A DNA stretch of 8,584 bases, from positions 1 through 8,584 of the forward strand of contig JACVRU010000079.1 in the NCBI GenBank assembly GCA_014534295.1, read 5' to 3'. Position 1 is the stretch's first letter; every line of letters begins with the position of its first letter. The stretch is from Thermoleophilia bacterium. Its GTDB lineage: Bacteria > Actinomycetota > Thermoleophilia > Gaiellales > Gaiellaceae. Position numbers and translations under genes: made by a program. A model generated the notes under the pieces. That model saw only the letters and a program-made list of their open reading frames with translations, did not search any database and was not told the DNA's origin. Positions 6,088 to 8,584 of the stretch are shown here, in pieces.

Positions 6088-6490
6088 ATGCGGAAGGGAA
6101 CGCGGGGTCTGCTCGTCGCACTCGCGCTCGCCGGCCTCGTCGGCATCACGCACACGGACAACGCGGCCTGGATCTACGCGAGGCCCGGGACGCGGGAGGA
6201 GCGCGAGATGAGGCAGGCGATCACCCGCGACGCTCCGCAGGCGCTCAACTACTTCTCGACGACGGCCGGCGCCTACCTCGGGTGGGCGTACCTGCCGGGG
6301 CTGAACGCGTCGCGGCTGTTCCTCCACGGGATCGTCGTCGACTGGGAGTCGATGTACAAGACGTCCACCACCTACGAGGGCCGGGACGACCTCGGCTGCA
6401 CCGCAGTGCACGAGGCCGGCCACCTACGTCGAGTTCACGCCCGGCCAGGGCCAGCGGATGCGCGACGCCTTCACCTACTTCCGCTCGTAG
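6088..6490 (+). pseudogene. remnant of a secreted M43-type (pappalysin-like) zinc metalloprotease
   Basis: The frame from ATG 6088 begins with a signal peptide (MRKGTRGLLVALALAGLV) fused almost directly to sequence typical of the middle of M43 metalloproteases: ITHTDNAAWIYARPGTREE (20-38), LNYFSTTAGAYLGWAYLP (53-70), DWESMYKTSTTYEG (85-98), and the zinc motif HEAGH (108-112, nt 6409-6423). After HEAGH this frame loses all family character. From about 6422 the next frame reads TYVEFTPGQGQRMRDAFTYF and ends at TAG 6488-6490, which is the characteristic M43 C-terminus. The normal W-L-G-L-x-H third zinc ligand region, the disulfide-rich DTP segment and the NYMDY Met-turn (about 60-75 residues) are missing, and so is the usual roughly 100-residue region between signal peptide and the T-x-N-x-x-W strand. 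Two deletions, the second frame-shifting, explain this. An assembly collapse is the alternative. The protein cannot be an active protease as it stands. Confidence 0.8.
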
Positions 6491-6507
6491 ACCCGCAGCC
6501 GCGGGGG

Positions 6508-6526
6508 CCGGGCCGCCCTGGCCCGG
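6508..6526 (+). terminator. GC hairpin between the metalloprotease remnant and tRNA-Arg
   Basis: CCGGGCC (6508-6514), a 5-nt loop and GGCCCGG (6520-6526) form a perfect 7-bp stem 17 bp after the remnant's stop codon. No T tract follows, so it could only be a weak or factor-assisted terminator. It also occupies the place where a -35 of the tRNA promoter would lie. Confidence 0.4.
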
Positions 6527-6527
6527 G

Positions 6528-6533
6528 TACACT
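6528..6533 (+). promoter_or_regulatory. -10 element of tRNA-Arg (TACACT)
   Basis: TACACT fits TANNNT and ends 10 bp before the first base of the tRNA, giving a precursor 5' leader of only a few nucleotides. No TTGACA-like -35 is present 17 bp upstream. This promoter probably also serves the MFS gene that starts 15 bp after the tRNA. Confidence 0.6.
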
Positions 6534-6543
6534 GCCTGCTCCC

Positions 6544-6616
6544 GCGCCTGTAGCTCAGGGGATAGAGCGCGCGCCTCCGGAGCGCGAGGTCGCAGGTTCG
6601 ATTCCTGCCAGGCGCA
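6544..6616 (+). tRNA. tRNA-Arg (anticodon CCG, reads CGG)
   Basis: A full cloverleaf of 73 nt. The acceptor stem GCGCCTG (6544-6550) pairs with CAGGCGC (6609-6615), with discriminator A6616. The D stem GCTC/GAGC (6553-6556, 6565-6568) holds an 8-nt loop. The anticodon stem CGCGC/GCGCG (6570-6574, 6582-6586) has loop CTCCGGA with anticodon CCG at 6577-6579. The T arm is GCAGG-TTCGATT-CCTGC (6592-6608). CCA is not encoded, so the 3' end depends on a tRNase Z (rnz is in this window) and CCA addition. Confidence 0.97.
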
Positions 6617-6631
6617 CTTTCTTCGCACCGG

Positions 6632-7918
6632 ATGCGCCCGCTCGCCGCCTACCTGCGCTCCCTGAACCCGGAGCTGCCCCGCTCCGTGTGGATTCTCCAG
6701 GCCGGCGGGCTCGCGAACTTCTTCGGGAACGGGGTCGTGATCCCGTTCCTGATCATCTACCTGCACAACGTCCGCGGGATCTCGCTCACCGTCGCGGGGC
6801 TCGTGGTGGCGACGAACTCGGCCGTCGGGATCCCGTCGGGGATCGCAGCCGGCACGCTCTCCGACCGGCTCGGCGCCCGGCGCATCCTCGCCGCCGCGCT
6901 GCTGACGATGGCCGGCTCGATTGCGCTCTTCCCGCTGATCACGGAGGCCTGGCACGCCTTCCTGCTCAACGGCGCGCTCGGGCTCGGGAGCGGCGCCTTC
7001 TGGCCGGCCGCGAGCTCGCTCCTGACCGCGCTCACGCCCGCCCACCGCCGCCATGCGGCGTTCGGGCTCCAGCGCGTGACCATGAGCCTCGGCTTCGGCC
7101 TCGGCGGGCTCACCGGCGGCCTGATCGCAACCGCCGACTCGCCCCGGTCGTTCGCGATCCTCTTCCTCCTCGACGCGGCGACGTTCGTCGCCTTCGCCTT
7201 CATCCTCGCCGCGCTGCCGTCGCCGTCGCCGCACGCCCAGGACGAGCCGGGCAGCTACCGTCACGTCCTCCGCAACCGCCCCTTCATGGGGTTCGCGTGG
7301 CTGAACGTCGCCTTCGTCGCCGCGGGAGTCGTCCTGCTGAACGAGCTCCTCCCGGTGTTCGTCAAGAACGAGGCCGGCGTCAGCGAGAGCCTGATCGGAG
7401 TCTTCTTCCTCGTCCACACGGCGGCGATCGTCGTCGCCCAGCTCCCGATCACGAAGTGGTCGGAGGGACGGCGCCGAATGGTCGTGCTCGCTGCCATGGC
7501 CGTCGTGTGGGCCGCCTGCTGGCTGTCGGTGCTCGCAATGGGTGCCTGGCTGCACGGAGCGCCCGCGTTCGGCGTACTCGCCGGCATCGCGATCGTCTTC
7601 GCGCTCGGCGCGTGCCTGCACGGGAGCGTCGCGGGCCCGATCGTCGTCGACCTCGCCGAGCCGCACGTGATGGGCCGCTACATGGCCGTCTCGAGCCTCT
7701 CCTGGCAGGTCGCCTTCGTCGTCGGGCCCGCCGTCGGCGGAGCCGTGCTCGACGCGCAGCCGCTGGCGCTCTGGCCGGTTGCGGCGGCGGTGCTGCTCGC
7801 GAGCGCCGGCGCGTCGATCGCGCTCGAGCGGACACTGCCGGACGGAGCTCGCCGCAACCCCGCACATCTGGTCCCGCCGCCGCTCGCCGCGGGCATGGCG
7901 ACCGATCCGGCGGGGTAG
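6632..7918 (+). CDS. MFS transporter (12-TM drug/sugar efflux type)
   Basis: A 428-residue major facilitator superfamily permease, normal in length for a 12-helix member. The first helix starts near residue 20 (WILQAGGLANFFGNGVVIPFLIIYL at about 20-44). Motif A between helices 2 and 3 is intact: GTLSDRLGARR (74-84). A charged cytoplasmic loop (about 197-215, SPSPHAQDEPGSYRHVLRN) divides the two six-helix halves, and a degenerate second motif A is seen at TKWSEGRRR (274-282). The C-terminal tail (403-428) is hydrophilic. The substrate cannot be told; the profile resembles efflux-type members. The ATG is only 15 bp after the tRNA-Arg 3' end, without its own promoter or a clear Shine-Dalgarno, so it is likely expressed from the tRNA promoter. 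Its stop codon TAG is part of the candidate -10 of the next gene. Confidence 0.9.
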   Translation: MRPLAAYLRSLNPELPRSVWILQAGGLANFFGNGVVIPFLIIYLHNVRGISLTVAGLVVATNSAVGIPSGIAAGTLSDRLGARRILAAALLTMAGSIALFPLITEAWHAFLLNGALGLGSGAFWPAASSLLTALTPAHRRHAAFGLQRVTMSLGFGLGGLTGGLIATADSPRSFAILFLLDAATFVAFAFILAALPSPSPHAQDEPGSYRHVLRNRPFMGFAWLNVAFVAAGVVLLNELLPVFVKNEAGVSESLIGVFFLVHTAAIVVAQLPITKWSEGRRRMVVLAAMAVVWAACWLSVLAMGAWLHGAPAFGVLAGIAIVFALGACLHGSVAGPIVVDLAEPHVMGRYMAVSSLSWQVAFVVGPAVGGAVLDAQPLALWPVAAAVLLASAGASIALERTLPDGARRNPAHLVPPPLAAGMATDPAG

Positions 7919-7921
7919 CAT
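7916..7921 (+). promoter_or_regulatory. candidate -10 (TAGCAT) for the CorA gene, overlapping the MFS stop codon
   Basis: TAGCAT is identical to the -10 of the SOS promoter in this window and is preceded by CGGGG. It ends 25 bp before the CorA ATG. There is no clear -35. Read-through from the MFS gene is equally possible because the gap between the two coding regions is only 28 bp. Confidence 0.4.
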
Positions 7922-7946
7922 CGGGAGACGCAGCGACCGTGAAGCC

Positions 7947-8584
7947 ATGCCGACGATTCCCCGCATCCGGAGAGCCCGCGCGACCGCGGTCGAGACCGGC
8001 CCGCGCCCGGCGCCGCGCATCCAGGAGCTCGAGGCCCACGGCCTGACCTGGGTTCACGTCGAGCGGATCGACGCCGATACGCTCCAGGAGCTCGCCGACC
8101 GATTCGGCTGGCACGAGCTCGACCAGGAGGACGTCCTCTCCAAGCGGCAGCGCCCGAAGCTCGACGAGTACGCAGACTACCTCTTCGTCGTCCTCCACTT
8201 CCCGGTGTACGACGCGGCGATCCAGCGCCTGAACGCGGGCGAGCTCGACGTCTTCATCGGCCACGACTACCTCGTCACCCTGCCGAACGTCGAGCTGCTG
8301 CCGGTCTCTCGGCTGTTCGCGCGCTGCGCGGACGACGAGGAGCTGCGCGACGACCTCTTCTCGAAAGGGTCGGGCTACCTCCTCTACCATGTCCTCGACG
8401 ACCTGTTCGACTACTGCTTCCCGATCCTCGACAAGATCGGCCACAAACTCGACACGATCGAGGACCGCATGTTCGAGGAGCGCGCCGAGGACGTCGTCCG
8501 CGACCTCTCGAACGTCAAGCAGGAGATCATCTCCTACCGCAAGATCATCAAGCCCGAGCGCTCGACGCTGCGCCTGCTCGAGCG
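7947..8584 (+). CDS. CorA-family magnesium/divalent metal transporter, N-terminal part (runs off right edge)
   Basis: The first 212 codons of a CorA-type channel. The N-terminal cytoplasmic alpha/beta domain is recognisable: TWVHVERIDADTLQELADRF (34-53), then the typical DVLSKRQRPKLDEYADYLFV (62-81), VVLHFP (81-86), DVFIGHDYLVTLPN (101-114), and the long stalk helix beginning DYCFPILDKIGHKLDTIEDR (155-174) with the family's LSNVKQEIISYRKIIKPER (187-205). The two membrane helices and the GMN selectivity motif would lie beyond the window, so Mg versus Co/Ni/Zn (ZntB-like) preference is not decidable. ATG 7947 adds a short Arg/Pro-rich leader (residues 1-25) before the conserved part. No strong Shine-Dalgarno is visible, and a later start is not excluded. 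Confidence 0.9.
   Translation, partial: MPTIPRIRRARATAVETGPRPAPRIQELEAHGLTWVHVERIDADTLQELADRFGWHELDQEDVLSKRQRPKLDEYADYLFVVLHFPVYDAAIQRLNAGELDVFIGHDYLVTLPNVELLPVSRLFARCADDEELRDDLFSKGSGYLLYHVLDDLFDYCFPILDKIGHKLDTIEDRMFEERAEDVVRDLSNVKQEIISYRKIIKPERSTLRLLE

Noticed and set aside
6003..6161. 5' extension of dgcA to an ATG at 6161
   Set aside because: The added 53 residues lack family similarity and overlap the divergent promoter and the start of the protease remnant; the ATG at 6002 fits the family start and has a -10 at leaderless spacing.
6409..6438. HEAGHLRRVH read as a complete metzincin-like zinc site in the first frame
   Set aside because: The spacing to the last His does not match HExxHxxGxxH, and the sequence after HEAGH is out of frame with the conserved C-terminus, so the third His is chance.
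6544..6616. tRNA-Arg(CCG) as an integration site of a mobile element
   Set aside because: No integrase is present, no second copy of the tRNA 3' end is seen in the window, and the following genes are ordinary transporters in matching base composition.
7981..7992. 12-bp perfect palindrome CGACCGCGGTCG
   Set aside because: It lies inside the CorA coding region in GC-rich DNA, with no second copy or neighbouring regulatory context.
5950..8046. Very long plus-strand open frame of 698 codons running through the protease remnant, the tRNA and the MFS gene
   Set aside because: Only the stretch from 6088 to 6423 has protein family character. The rest is arginine/proline-rich out-of-frame reading of the tRNA and MFS gene in GC-rich DNA.

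Overview
The window is very GC-rich, and its coding regions favour codons ending in G or C. It carries actinobacterial-type LexA operators (CGAAC-N4-GTTCG) and TANNNT -10 elements that sit close to start codons. These traits, with the gene families present, point to a high-GC Actinomycetota chromosome, plausibly class Thermoleophilia (Gaiellales/Solirubrobacterales). The lineage is an inference from style and gene content. There is no plasmid, phage, transposase, rRNA or CRISPR signal. Most of the window is ordinary chromosome, with one well-supported regulatory find and one clearly decayed gene.

Left part, minus strand (about 2430 down to 1): a tight four-gene cluster. In transcription order it holds a small membrane-anchored LysM protein resembling the SOS cell-division inhibitors YneA/ChiZ/DivS, tRNase Z (rnz), a small DUF2007-like protein, and an Erm/KsgA-family rRNA adenine methyltransferase still open at the left edge. 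Gaps are 29, 11 and 32 bp. The cluster is preceded by a textbook promoter (TTGACA, 17-bp spacer, TAGCAT). One LexA box fills the spacer and a second covers the LysM start codon. The cluster may therefore be a DNA-damage-inducible operon joining division arrest to tRNA and rRNA modification genes.

Middle, minus strand (6002 down to 2434): a dgcA-dgcN pair with overlapping ends. DgcA is an enolase-superfamily epimerase/racemase and DgcN is a DUF1611 family protein, the arrangement known for D-glutamate catabolism through N-acetyl-glutamate. A secreted clan GH-A-like glycoside hydrolase follows, separated by a hairpin at the dgcN stop. The link to amino-sugar or peptidoglycan turnover is only suggestive.

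Right part, plus strand (6025 to 8584): a divergent promoter and good ribosome binding site lead into a wrecked M43-type (pappalysin-like) zinc metalloprotease. It keeps its signal peptide, its HEAGH motif and, in another frame, its C-terminal end, but has lost the segments between them. Next come tRNA-Arg(CCG), an MFS transporter that starts only 15 bp after the tRNA, and the first 212 codons of a CorA-family divalent-metal transporter that runs off the right edge.
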